21,753 bases of DNA, from assembly GCA_013821025.1 (NCBI GenBank), contig JACDHN010000004.1:1-21753 (forward strand), given 5' to 3'. Both the position numbers and the translations under genes were made by a program. Source of the DNA: Acidimicrobiia bacterium. Its GTDB lineage: Bacteria; Actinomycetota; Acidimicrobiia; Acidimicrobiales; Ilumatobacteraceae. The notes below the pieces were generated by a model. It saw nothing but the letters and a program-made list of their open reading frames with translations, searched no databases and had not been told where the DNA came from. Shown piece after piece: positions 13,923 to 20,471 of the stretch (positions are counted from its first letter, which is position 1; each line of letters opens with the position of its first letter).

Positions 13923-15349
13923 GCACCGACGGTTGGGAGCTGGTCATCGGGTTGGAGGTCCACGTGGAGCTCGACACCCGCACGAAGCTGTTCTCGGCGA
14001 GCCCCAACCGCTTCGGCGACGAGCCGAACACGAACATCGACCCGGTGACGCTCGGGCTACCGGGCGCCCTGCCCGTGCTGAACCGGCACGCCGTGGAGCT
14101 GGCGATGCGCATCGGGCTGGCGCTGAACTGCGACATCCGACCCAGCTCGTTCCACCGCAAGAACTACTTCTACCCGGACATGCCCAAGGCGTACCAGATC
14201 AGCCAATACGACGAGCCGCTGAACGTGGATGGCTGGTTGGCGTTGCCAGACGGCACCCGCATCGGCATCGAGCGAGCACACCTCGAGGAGGACACTGGCA
14301 AGTCGACCCACGTGGGCGGATCGGGCGGCCGGCTGCATGGCAGCGACTACTCGCTGATCGACTTCAACCGGGCAGGCGTCCCGCTCGTCGAGATCGTCAG
14401 CCGCCCCGACCTGCGCACGTCCGAGCAGTCCCGCCAGTACGTCACCGAGCTGCGCGGGATCCTCCTCGCCGTCGGCGCCTCCGACGCCAAGATGGAGCAA
14501 GGGTCGATGCGCGTCGACGCCAACGTCAGCGTGCGCCGTCCCGGCGATCCGCTCGGCACACGCTGCGAGATCAAGAACCTGAACTCGGTGCGCTCGGTCG
14601 GGCGGGCCATCGAGTACGAAGCGGCCCGCCAGATCACCATGGTCGAGGCCGGCGACACCGTGCGCCAGGAGACCCGGCACTGGGACGAGGGTGACGGCAC
14701 GACACACACGTTGCGCACGAAGGAGGACGCCGATGACTACCGCTACTTCCTCGAACCCGATCTCGTGCTGCTCGCCCCCGAGGACGAGTGGATCGACCGG
14801 CTGCGGTCCGAGTTGCCGGCGCTCCCGGCCGAGCGTCGCGCAGCGCTCTCCGAGGTGACGGGCAAGGCGACCGACTCCGAGGCCGTCATCGTCGTCACCG
14901 AGCGCGGTCAGGACTCGTACGTGCTCGCAGTCGGCGAGGCCGGGGGCGATCCGGCACGGGCACTGATCCACGTGAAGGAGGCGTTCGCCGCCTTTGGGGA
15001 CGAGCCAGCCGTGCCGGCACAGGATCTGGCGGCTCTCACCCGGATGGAGTCGGCCGGCGCGCTCACGCCCACCCAAGCCAAGGCGGTGCTGGCGGAGATG
15101 GTGGCGCACAGCGGTGGCGATCCGGAGAAGATCGCAGCCGACAAAGGCTTCGAGGCCATGGACACTTTGGCGCTGGAGACGCTGGTCGATCACGTGATCA
15201 AGGACAACCAGGCCTCCTGGGAGACGTACTGCGCCGGCCAGGACAAGGCCATCGGCGCGCTCATCGGCGCAGCGATGAAGGCATCCCGTGGTCAGGCCGA
15301 CGGCAAAGCCGTCACAGCTGTCCTTCGCACCCGCCGCAGCACCGCCTGA
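13919..15349 (+). CDS. gatB: Asp/Glu-tRNA amidotransferase subunit B
   Basis: The protein has 476 residues from the GTG at 13919, which overlaps the gatA stop as GTGA. GatB binds the misacylated tRNA, phosphorylates the side-chain carboxylate with ATP and amidates it with ammonia from GatA. Hallmarks are WELVIGLEVHVEL at the start, FHRKNYFYPDMPKAYQISQY, GIERAHLEEDTGKS and DFNRAGVPLVEIVS in the catalytic cradle, EIKNLNSVRSV, and the helical and YqeY-like tail (about 330-476) that holds the tRNA. The frame is open well upstream inside gatA, but homology begins at the GTG. It is convergent with the SCO1664-like gene, 32 bases apart; no clear T-tailed terminator is seen between them. Confidence 0.98.
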   Translation: MSTDGWELVIGLEVHVELDTRTKLFSASPNRFGDEPNTNIDPVTLGLPGALPVLNRHAVELAMRIGLALNCDIRPSSFHRKNYFYPDMPKAYQISQYDEPLNVDGWLALPDGTRIGIERAHLEEDTGKSTHVGGSGGRLHGSDYSLIDFNRAGVPLVEIVSRPDLRTSEQSRQYVTELRGILLAVGASDAKMEQGSMRVDANVSVRRPGDPLGTRCEIKNLNSVRSVGRAIEYEAARQITMVEAGDTVRQETRHWDEGDGTTHTLRTKEDADDYRYFLEPDLVLLAPEDEWIDRLRSELPALPAERRAALSEVTGKATDSEAVIVVTERGQDSYVLAVGEAGGDPARALIHVKEAFAAFGDEPAVPAQDLAALTRMESAGALTPTQAKAVLAEMVAHSGGDPEKIAADKGFEAMDTLALETLVDHVIKDNQASWETYCAGQDKAIGALIGAAMKASRGQADGKAVTAVLRTRRSTA

Positions 15350-15381
15350 TCACCCGCTCCGGTCCGCCCAGACGGTGGGGG

Positions 15382-16089
15382 TCACACCAGGGGCCAGGGG
15401 TAGCGGCGGCCGGTGCGGTCCTCGGGGAACATGCCGCTCTCGGCGATCATGCCGGCGCGCACCCGAGTGGCGGCCACCTCCTCGCCGGTCAGCAGCTCGG
15501 CGAAGGAGTCGGGCACGGCCCTGTGCAACGCGTCGGCCATGGCTCGCAGGTCGTCGGGGATGGGCTCGCCGGCGAACTCCCAGATCACGGTGCGCAGCTT
15601 GAAGTCGGCGCCGAAGCAGAGGCCGTGGTCGATGGCCCATACCTTGGGGCCCTGCAGGAGGCAGTGACCGCTCTTGCGGTCAGTGTTGTTGGCGATCAGA
15701 TCGAACACGGCGATGGCCCGTAGCTGATCGTGCAGTTCTGGGTACTGCTCGAAGATCGTGAAGTAGTGCTCCTCCTGATCCGCATCGACAAACCACTGGA
15801 ACGATCCCTCACCGAGCGGGCCGTCGCGGATGATCGTCGCCGGCACGGCGCCGAGGCCGATGGCTTCGCTCAGGGCAAACGCTGCCAGCTCCCGCTTGTG
15901 CAGCCCTGGCTCGAAGTCCCACAACGGCCGCTCGCCCCGAGTCGGCTTGTAGATGGCGCGATGGACGTCACCGCCGTGGTCGATCTGGACGAGGAACGTG
16001 GCGTTGCTGCTCCACATGATCCGCCCGAGCACCTCGATCTCACCACAGCGGAGCAGCTCCAGGCGAGCGGTCAGTTCATCCGCGGACAT
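15382..16089 (-). CDS. SCO1664 family protein, PI3/PI4-kinase-like fold
   Basis: The protein has 235 residues and belongs to a family found mostly in actinobacteria (TIGR03843 type). Kinase-like features: a lysine in IYKPTRGERPLWDF (K48), the loop VFDLIANNTDRKSGHCL with N135, D137 and K139 resembling a catalytic loop, and AIDHGLCFG (D154) in place of the metal-binding DFG. Function is unknown; phosphotransfer to a lipid, protein or small molecule is an inference from fold. It is the last gene of a trio with DUF3090 and a histidine phosphatase. Elsewhere the trio commonly lies next to mshC (mycothiol synthesis), which is not present here. The ATG at 16089 gives a 19-base overlap with the DUF3090 gene; the frame is open 14 codons further. 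Confidence 0.85.
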   Translation of the reverse strand: MSADELTARLELLRCGEIEVLGRIMWSSNATFLVQIDHGGDVHRAIYKPTRGERPLWDFEPGLHKRELAAFALSEAIGLGAVPATIIRDGPLGEGSFQWFVDADQEEHYFTIFEQYPELHDQLRAIAVFDLIANNTDRKSGHCLLQGPKVWAIDHGLCFGADFKLRTVIWEFAGEPIPDDLRAMADALHRAVPDSFAELLTGEEVAATRVRAGMIAESGMFPEDRTGRRYPWPLV

Positions 16090-16583
16090 GCGTGCCCGTC
16101 CGGGTCGATGGGCAGAGCGCACCAGATGCACGACGGCCGTCCCGACTCGATCACCCGCTCGGCGTGCTCGCAGAAGGCGTCGGCCTGGCTGCGTGTGATG
16201 AACAGCCGTAGATGCCCGCGGTCGAGGTCGTCGTCGGCGTCGGTCTCGTCGTCCTCCTCCGTCGGGACGAACTCCTCGAGTTGCACGAGCAGGCGGTCAT
16301 TGGAGCGGTCGTAGCCCAGGCCGATCGGTCCGAGCACGAACACCGGATCGTCGGGCTCGGTCAGCTCCAGAGCGCCGGGCAGCGGCCGTTGCTCGGGCGG
16401 CGGCAGGTCCGTGAGCACCCGGCGCAGGTACATGGCGATCGCCGCCACCTGTTGCTTCTCGCATCGCACCGTGATCCGTTGGCCGCTCGTGCGAGCCTGC
16501 AGGAAGAACACCCGTTGACCAGGGTCACCCTGGGTGCCGGTGGTGAACACGTCCACCTCGTCGAACTCGTAGTAGATGCCCAT
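16071..16583 (-). CDS. DUF3090 family protein
   Basis: The 170-residue protein is the second member of the actinobacterial trio (TIGR03847 type). It opens with a beta-rich part (YYEFDEVDVFTTGTQG, RVFFLQARTSG), has an acidic low-complexity patch at 109-121, then LRLFITRSQADAFCEHAERVI. It ends with C152, C155, H164 and C166 in CIWCALPIDPDGHAC, which looks like a small zinc-binding knuckle. No enzymatic motif is visible and the function is unknown. The gene lies 9 bases after the histidine phosphatase and overlaps the SCO1664-like gene, so all three should be one transcript. Confidence 0.88.
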   Translation of the reverse strand: MGIYYEFDEVDVFTTGTQGDPGQRVFFLQARTSGQRITVRCEKQQVAAIAMYLRRVLTDLPPPEQRPLPGALELTEPDDPVFVLGPIGLGYDRSNDRLLVQLEEFVPTEEDDETDADDDLDRGHLRLFITRSQADAFCEHAERVIESGRPSCIWCALPIDPDGHACPRMN

Positions 16584-16592
16584 GTCAGCGCG

Positions 16593-17270
16593 TCATGACG
16601 GTCGCAGCTCGGTGAGGGCCCGGCCCGTTGAGTTCACCGCCAGCACGACCGGGCCGCCCGACGACCAGGAGATGACGCTGATCGAGCACGGCGAGACGAC
16701 GATGCGCTGGAACAGGTCGAGATGGGTGCCGACGGCATGGGCGATCACCGCCTTGATGGGGTCGGCGTGGGAGACACACACGATGGTCTGGCCAGGGTGG
16801 GCGTGGCGAAGCTCGTCGATCGTCGTGACGATGCGATGCTGCATGTCCGAGAAGCTCTCGCCGCCGGGAAAACGGAAGGTAGACGGCGCCTTCTGGACGG
16901 TCTGCCACTCCGGTTGCTTGTACAGCTTCTTGAGCTCGCAGCCCGTCCACTCCCCGAAATCGCATTCGTTGAGGCCCCGTTGAACGTTGGGGCGAAGGGT
17001 CAGCGCCGCGCCGATGGGTGCTGCGGTCTGGCGGGCTCGTTCCAGGGGTGACGTGTAGACGGCGGCCACCTGCTCCAGCTCGGCGATGCGTTCGGCCGCT
17101 TGCTCGGCCTGGGCCCGCCCGGCGTCTGCCAGGTCGAGGCCCTTGGCGCGGCCCGGGAGCGCCCGACCGGTGGTCGGTGTCTGGCCGTGGCGGACCAGCA
17201 GCACCGTCGTGGCGGTGGGGGGCTTGGTCGTGTTCGATCGCCGAGTTCTCGTGCGGGACGGTGTCGCCAT
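16593..17270 (-). CDS. Histidine phosphatase superfamily protein, MSMEG_4193-like
   Basis: The 225-residue protein has the phosphoglycerate-mutase-like fold. Catalytic residues: R27-H28-G29 in VLLVRHGQT (H28 takes the phosphate), R78 in SPLERARQTA, E102 (NECDFGEW) and H168 in VCVSHADPIK. It is the TIGR03848 type that travels with DUF3090 and the SCO1664-like kinase fold, so a phosphatase and a possible kinase are encoded together; this suggests addition and removal of phosphate on a shared substrate, which is an inference. The N-terminal 20 residues are basic and threonine-rich and not part of the fold. It is divergent from the uracil-DNA glycosylase gene, with only 27 bases between starts. 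Confidence 0.9.
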   Translation of the reverse strand: MATPSRTRTRRSNTTKPPTATTVLLVRHGQTPTTGRALPGRAKGLDLADAGRAQAEQAAERIAELEQVAAVYTSPLERARQTAAPIGAALTLRPNVQRGLNECDFGEWTGCELKKLYKQPEWQTVQKAPSTFRFPGGESFSDMQHRIVTTIDELRHAHPGQTIVCVSHADPIKAVIAHAVGTHLDLFQRIVVSPCSISVISWSSGGPVVLAVNSTGRALTELRPS

Positions 17271-17280
17271 GGCTCAGCCC

Positions 17281-17286
17281 AACCTA
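17281..17286 (-). promoter_or_regulatory. Candidate -10 element of the phosphatase-DUF3090-SCO1664 operon
   Basis: TAGGTT on the minus strand, 10 bases before ATG 17270. It shares two bases with the oppositely directed TAACGT, so the two polymerases could not occupy the site at once. Confidence 0.3.
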
Positions 17287-17290
17287 ACGT
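17285..17290 (+). promoter_or_regulatory. Candidate -10 element of the uracil-DNA glycosylase gene
   Basis: TAACGT, 7 bases before GTG 17298, no ribosome binding site. It overlaps the divergent TAGGTT. The 27-base gap leaves no room for leaders. Confidence 0.3.
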
Positions 17291-17297
17291 CGAGCGG

Positions 17298-18059
17298 GTG
17301 GATTCTCTCGCCGCCATAGCCGCTGAGGTGTCGGCGTGCCGACGCTGCCCGCGCCTTGTCGCGTGGCGTGAGCAGGTGGCCGCCGAGAAGCGGGCGTCGT
17401 TCGCCGCCCAGACGTATTGGGGGCGGGGTGTATCTGGCTTCGGTGACGGCGAGGCCGGGATCGTCGTCGTCGGGCTCGCCCCCGCCGCCCACGGCGCCAA
17501 CCGCACCGGGCGCATGTTCACAGGCGACCGCAGCGGTGACTGGCTGTTCGGTGTGATGCACGAGGTGGGCCTGGCGTCGCAGCCGACGTCGTCGTCGGCC
17601 GACGACGGGTTGCGCCTGATCGACGCCTACGTGACGTCGACGGTCAAGTGCGCCCCGCCCGCCAACGCGCCGACGCCGGACGAGCGCCGGTCGTGCGCCC
17701 CGTACCTGGCCGCCGAGCTGGCACTGCTCGGCGCAGCTCGTGGAGCGATCGTCGTCGTGTGCCTCGGTGCCCTGGCGTTCACGGCCGTGCTCGATCACTT
17801 CGGCGTCCGCCCCCGTCCCCGCTTCGGCCACGGCGTGGAGGTGGCCCTCGACGAGGGACCGGTGCTGATCGCCTCGTACCACCCCAGCCAGCAGAACACG
17901 TTCACCGGCCGACTCACGTGGGACATGCTGCGCGACGTGTTCGACCGCGCTGTCGTCGTCGCAGGCCGGCGATGGACCTCAGACGGACGTAGCGAGGACG
18001 ACGTCGCCGTCGGTCCCGATGACCTCGAAGCGGGCGGCGTCGACGCGCCGCACCGATGA
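17298..18059 (+). CDS. Family 5 uracil-DNA glycosylase (UdgB type)
   Basis: The protein has 253 residues from the GTG at 17298. It removes uracil, and in this family other deaminated bases, from DNA at the start of base excision repair. Family 5 marks: GLAPAAHGANRTGRMFTGD (59-77), without the GEAPG acidic residue of family 4, TSTVKCAPPANAPTPDE (113-129) and the SYHPSQQNTFTG motif with H195. Four cysteines, C14, C17 (CRRC), C118 and C133, are placed to hold the [4Fe-4S] cluster. The last 27 or so residues (EDDVAVGPDDLEAG) are encoded antisense to the end of the anti-sigma gene, an 81-base overlap, and are probably not conserved. An earlier start would run into the divergent operon. Confidence 0.9.
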   Translation: MDSLAAIAAEVSACRRCPRLVAWREQVAAEKRASFAAQTYWGRGVSGFGDGEAGIVVVGLAPAAHGANRTGRMFTGDRSGDWLFGVMHEVGLASQPTSSSADDGLRLIDAYVTSTVKCAPPANAPTPDERRSCAPYLAAELALLGAARGAIVVVCLGALAFTAVLDHFGVRPRPRFGHGVEVALDEGPVLIASYHPSQQNTFTGRLTWDMLRDVFDRAVVVAGRRWTSDGRSEDDVAVGPDDLEAGGVDAPHR

Positions 18060-18641
18060 GTTGAGGTTGCACACGATCGGAGCGTCGCCGGTGCCGAGGA
18101 ACTGGCCGGCTGAAACCTGTTCGCCGCCGTCGTCGACGACGTTGACCTGATAGGCCTCGCCGTCGCGGAACCCGCTGCCGGTGAGCACGATCTCCATGCC
18201 CCACGTGTGGTTGATCACCTCGGCACTGGCGTCGATCTCGGACGCCAGTTCGTCGATGCCGACGGCCTCGAGCGGACGCTTTGGCGCGTCGGGGGCGAGC
18301 GCCCGTCCGACCACGACGCCGACGGCAAGCGCGACAACGGCCGCAGCCGCTGCCACCGGCACCCAGCGCCGAAGGCGCCGGCGCGGTTCGGCCCGCTCCG
18401 CCCGCATGCGAGCGACGATGGCCTCGTCGAGACCAGCAGGCGGCTGGAGGTCGGTCCCGAGATGGTCCGGGTCGATGAGGCGCAGTGGCGCCGCCAGCGG
18501 GGCGATGAGTGCCAGCTCGGCCTGGCACACGATGCACCCGTCGATGTGCGCCTGGACGGTGGTGCGCTCGGCGTCGCCGAGCTGCTCGAGCGCGTAGGCG
18601 CCGAGCGACTCGCGGATCTGCCGGTGGTCGTCGTCGTTCAC
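17979..18641 (-). CDS. Anti-sigma factor, zinc-finger ZAS type with one membrane helix (RskA-like)
   Basis: The 220-residue protein has a cytoplasmic ZAS domain with H32, C36 and C39 (AHIDGCIVC), then a linker, an arginine stretch (88-92), one membrane helix at about 93-112 and an extracytoplasmic domain of about 105 residues that contains TWGMEIVLTGSGFRDGEAYQV, similar to RskA-C-like sensor domains. Such proteins hold an ECF sigma factor inactive until an outside signal triggers proteolysis. The GTG start at 18641 is preceded by a purine-rich run, and a TGA in another frame overlaps it as GTGA, the usual sigma/anti-sigma coupling. No sigma gene is intact upstream, however; the sequence changes to CHRD coding on the opposite strand within about 50 bases. 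Confidence 0.85.
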   Translation of the reverse strand: MNDDDHRQIRESLGAYALEQLGDAERTTVQAHIDGCIVCQAELALIAPLAAPLRLIDPDHLGTDLQPPAGLDEAIVARMRAERAEPRRRLRRWVPVAAAAAVVALAVGVVVGRALAPDAPKRPLEAVGIDELASEIDASAEVINHTWGMEIVLTGSGFRDGEAYQVNVVDDGGEQVSAGQFLGTGDAPIVCNLNSSVRRVDAARFEVIGTDGDVVLATSV

Positions 18642-18690
18642 GGTTCAACCCCCAGACCCCGAGGACGCCGGTGACGGCACGCTTCGAAGC
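18638..18690 (-). pseudogene. Possible last codons of a lost sigma factor gene
   Basis: On the minus strand the frame reading SFEACRHRRPRGLGVEP ends in a TGA that overlaps the anti-sigma GTG as GTGA. A basic, arginine-rich end followed by such an overlap is what the tail of an ECF sigma gene would look like. The stretch is too short to prove this; it is an inference from arrangement. Confidence 0.2.
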
Positions 18691-19008
18691 TCTGGCTGCC
18701 TCCAGGGCCCCTTTACGACGGGCATCGAGGCCGAGGGCGGTGGCGACACCGGAGACGGCTTCACCCTGAAGGACATCGAGGCCCACCCGGCCGAGTACTA
18801 CGGCGACACGCACACGATGGATTTCGTCGCAGGAGCGGTGCGCGGCCAGCTGTCGCAGGTCCCGCTCGGTGGTGTGCCGACCGGTGGTGGCGGTACGGCG
18901 CCCAATGAGCGTGGCAGCACGAACATGGCGCTGTACGTCTCCGCCGGAGCCATCGTGATCGCCGCCGCAGCCGGCGCCACGCTGGCCCGTCGCCGCGTCA
19001 CGAACTGA
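18676..19008 (+). pseudogene. CHRD-domain surface protein, 5'-truncated, with sorting-like C-terminus
   Basis: In one frame the sequence reads SSGCLQGPFTTGIEAEG, then GFTLKDIEAHPAEYYGDTHT and MDFVAGAVRGQL, the closing part of a CHRD domain, a beta-rich module of secreted proteins. The frame has no start with a signal peptide: the only ATG (18817) would give 63 residues, and upstream the DNA belongs to the anti-sigma gene on the other strand. The 5' half is therefore missing. The C-terminus has VPTGGGGT, a hydrophobic run (ALYVSAGAIVIAAAAGATLA) and RRR, the plan of a cell-wall sorting signal. It is followed after 11 bases by a class F sortase. Either a genomic deletion or an assembly join explains it. 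Confidence 0.65.
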
Positions 19009-19019
19009 GGTCGTTGGCG

Positions 19020-19685
19020 ATGCGGTCCCGACGACACGTCGGGGTCGTGTTCGGACTGATCCTTGCCGTGGGCGGCTGCGCCGAGACCTCCGAGCCGCCG
19101 GCACCAACCACGGCAGCGACCACCGGCGAGCCGGCAACCACGTCGACCATCAGCGAGGCGTCGACGCCGCCGATCGCCACGGCGGCGCCGGCACCCACGA
19201 CCAGCACGGCGGCACCGACCCCGCCAACCACTCCCGCGGTGCGGCCGGCGCCGATCGCACTGCGCATCTCCTCCATCGGCGTCGAGTCCGTGCTGCTGGA
19301 GATGGGCATCCGGACCGAGGACGACGCCGCCGAAGTACCAGAGGACTACGACGTCGCCGGCTGGTACGCGAACGGCTCGCGTCCAGGGGGACGGGGACCG
19401 ACCGTGCTCGTTGGTCACGTCGACTCCACATCCGGCCCGGCTGTGTTCTACCGCCTGCACGAACTGGCACCTGGCACTCACATCGAGGTGCAGCTCGCCG
19501 ACGGAACCGTGGCCGTGTACGAGGTAGAGATCACCGAGCAGTTCCCAAAGTCTCAACTACCGATCTTCGAGGTGTTCGGTGCCACCGAGCGCGACGTCTT
19601 GCGGCTCGTGACGTGCACAGGTCAGTTCGACTACGAAGCCCGCAGCTACTTCGACAACTTGGTCGTCACCGCCGTGCGGATGTGA
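19020..19685 (+). CDS. Class F sortase with lipoprotein-type N-terminus
   Basis: The 221-residue protein has the sortase active site: H133 (VLVGHVDS), C199 (LRLVTCTG) and R208 (EARSYFDNLVV). The order IALRISSIGVESVLLEMG, VAGWYANGSRPGG, GHVDS and FPKSQLPIFEVFG matches class F enzymes of actinobacteria, which join surface proteins to the envelope by transpeptidation. The N-terminus has RR, a hydrophobic core and VGGC (C20), so it may be lipid-anchored instead of held by a membrane helix; a Thr/Ala/Pro-rich linker of about 55 residues follows. ATG 19020 has GAGG overlapping the CHRD stop codon. Its likely substrate is the CHRD protein directly upstream, now truncated, so the enzyme may serve other proteins or be left without its partner. 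Confidence 0.9.
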   Translation: MRSRRHVGVVFGLILAVGGCAETSEPPAPTTAATTGEPATTSTISEASTPPIATAAPAPTTSTAAPTPPTTPAVRPAPIALRISSIGVESVLLEMGIRTEDDAAEVPEDYDVAGWYANGSRPGGRGPTVLVGHVDSTSGPAVFYRLHELAPGTHIEVQLADGTVAVYEVEITEQFPKSQLPIFEVFGATERDVLRLVTCTGQFDYEARSYFDNLVVTAVRM

Positions 19686-19830
19686 TCCCTACCCCTCGCC
19701 CGCCGGCGTGTCTCATCCAGGCGGTCGGAGAGCGCGCGCAAGCAAGACGAGGGGTCGGGGTCAGCAAGCTCCGACCGGCGCGGGGTACGCGTATCCGGCC
19801 GGTGCCTGCCGATCTCAGCGTGTCGGATGC

Positions 19831-19864
19831 CCAGCCCGCCGGCGTTGGGGAGCCGGCGGGCTGG
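19831..19864 (+). repeat. 13-bp perfect inverted repeat with 8-base loop
   Basis: CCAGCCCGCCGGC (19831-19843) pairs without mismatch with GCCGGCGGGCTGG (19852-19864) around GTTGGGGA. It lies 145 bases past the sortase stop. It could be an unusual T-less terminator, an mRNA-end stabiliser or one copy of a dispersed palindromic repeat; the sequence alone does not decide. Confidence 0.85.
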
Positions 19865-20115
19865 AAGTCGACCTGGGCCCTGGTGGTTTCCGCCGCCCCG
19901 ACCCGAGTCAACTCGATCTAGTTGATCATCGTGTGGGTGTCGTCGTTCCTGCAGCGCGACGGTCCATAGCGCGTTCCTCGATTCCAGCTCCGCTTCCGCA
20001 ACCCGCTCTCCGCCAAGAACCCGGGCCTTCCGGGCGCGAATAGTAGGTGGTGTTCCCACGACTTGCCAAGTCCGCCGGGAAACATCGCCCTGATCAGGTG
20101 CGGGTGAGTCGGCGA

Positions 20116-20121
20116 TAGCCT
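20116..20121 (+). promoter_or_regulatory. Candidate -10 element of the small lipoprotein gene
   Basis: TAGCCT, 9 bases before GTG 20131, no ribosome binding site. Confidence 0.3.
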
Positions 20122-20130
20122 CCAGCCCTC

Positions 20131-20463
20131 GTGACCATCTCGACGCGGCCGGCCCGCTCCCGGCGACTGCTCGGCGCCATCGGCGTCGGCATCCTGGCCC
20201 TGACGGCCTGCAACAGCACGCCCAGCGCCAAGCGCGTGGCGCTCGACATCGTCGAGACCATGGACAGCATCAGCGACACCCAGAAGCAATGCCTGCGCGA
20301 GAAGATCGACAGCTACGACGGCTCGGCGTTGGAGGAGATCGGCGAGGCGCAAGAGAACCAGGCGCTCGACTTCACGGATGCGGACGCGCTCGAGAACGCC
20401 ACGCCAGAACTGCAAGCCTTCGTGGAGGACCTGCGCACCTCCTGCCTCACCGACGGCAGCTGA
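20131..20463 (+). CDS. Small lipoprotein of unknown function
   Basis: The 110-residue protein starts with a basic stretch, a hydrophobic run and the lipobox LTAC with C27, so it should be exported and lipidated. The mature part of about 83 residues is acidic and helical in character (KRVALDIVETMDSISDTQKQ, then LEEIGEAQENQALDF) with two cysteines, C54 and C105, that may form a disulfide. I do not recognise the family. The GTG start is supported by the N-terminal signal beginning right after it. It converges on the FrhB-like gene, with 8 bases between the stop codons. Confidence 0.75.
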   Translation: MTISTRPARSRRLLGAIGVGILALTACNSTPSAKRVALDIVETMDSISDTQKQCLREKIDSYDGSALEEIGEAQENQALDFTDADALENATPELQAFVEDLRTSCLTDGS

Positions 20464-20471
20464 TCCGCCGG

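Larger units (their letters stand above)
19686..20130 (+). other. Non-coding region with several hairpins
   Basis: 445 bases between the sortase and the small lipoprotein. Frames that stay open here (for example 19646-20059 on the minus strand) have compositions typical of GC-rich shadow frames and match no family I know. Visible structure: a 13-bp perfect inverted repeat at 19831-19864, GGTCGG/CCGACC at 19753-19758 and 19771-19776, and CCCGG/CCGGG at 20020-20034. None has a T-run. No tRNA was found. Confidence 0.5.

Noticed and set aside
15350..15381. Bidirectional terminator between gatB and the SCO1664-like gene
   Set aside because: Only 32 bases, with no stem long enough and no T-runs on either strand.
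19646..20059. A 137-codon minus-strand frame and a 111-codon plus-strand frame (19708-20043) in the gap after the sortase
   Set aside because: Arginine- and proline-rich composition typical of shadow frames, no family motif, and stems of the hairpins lie inside them.
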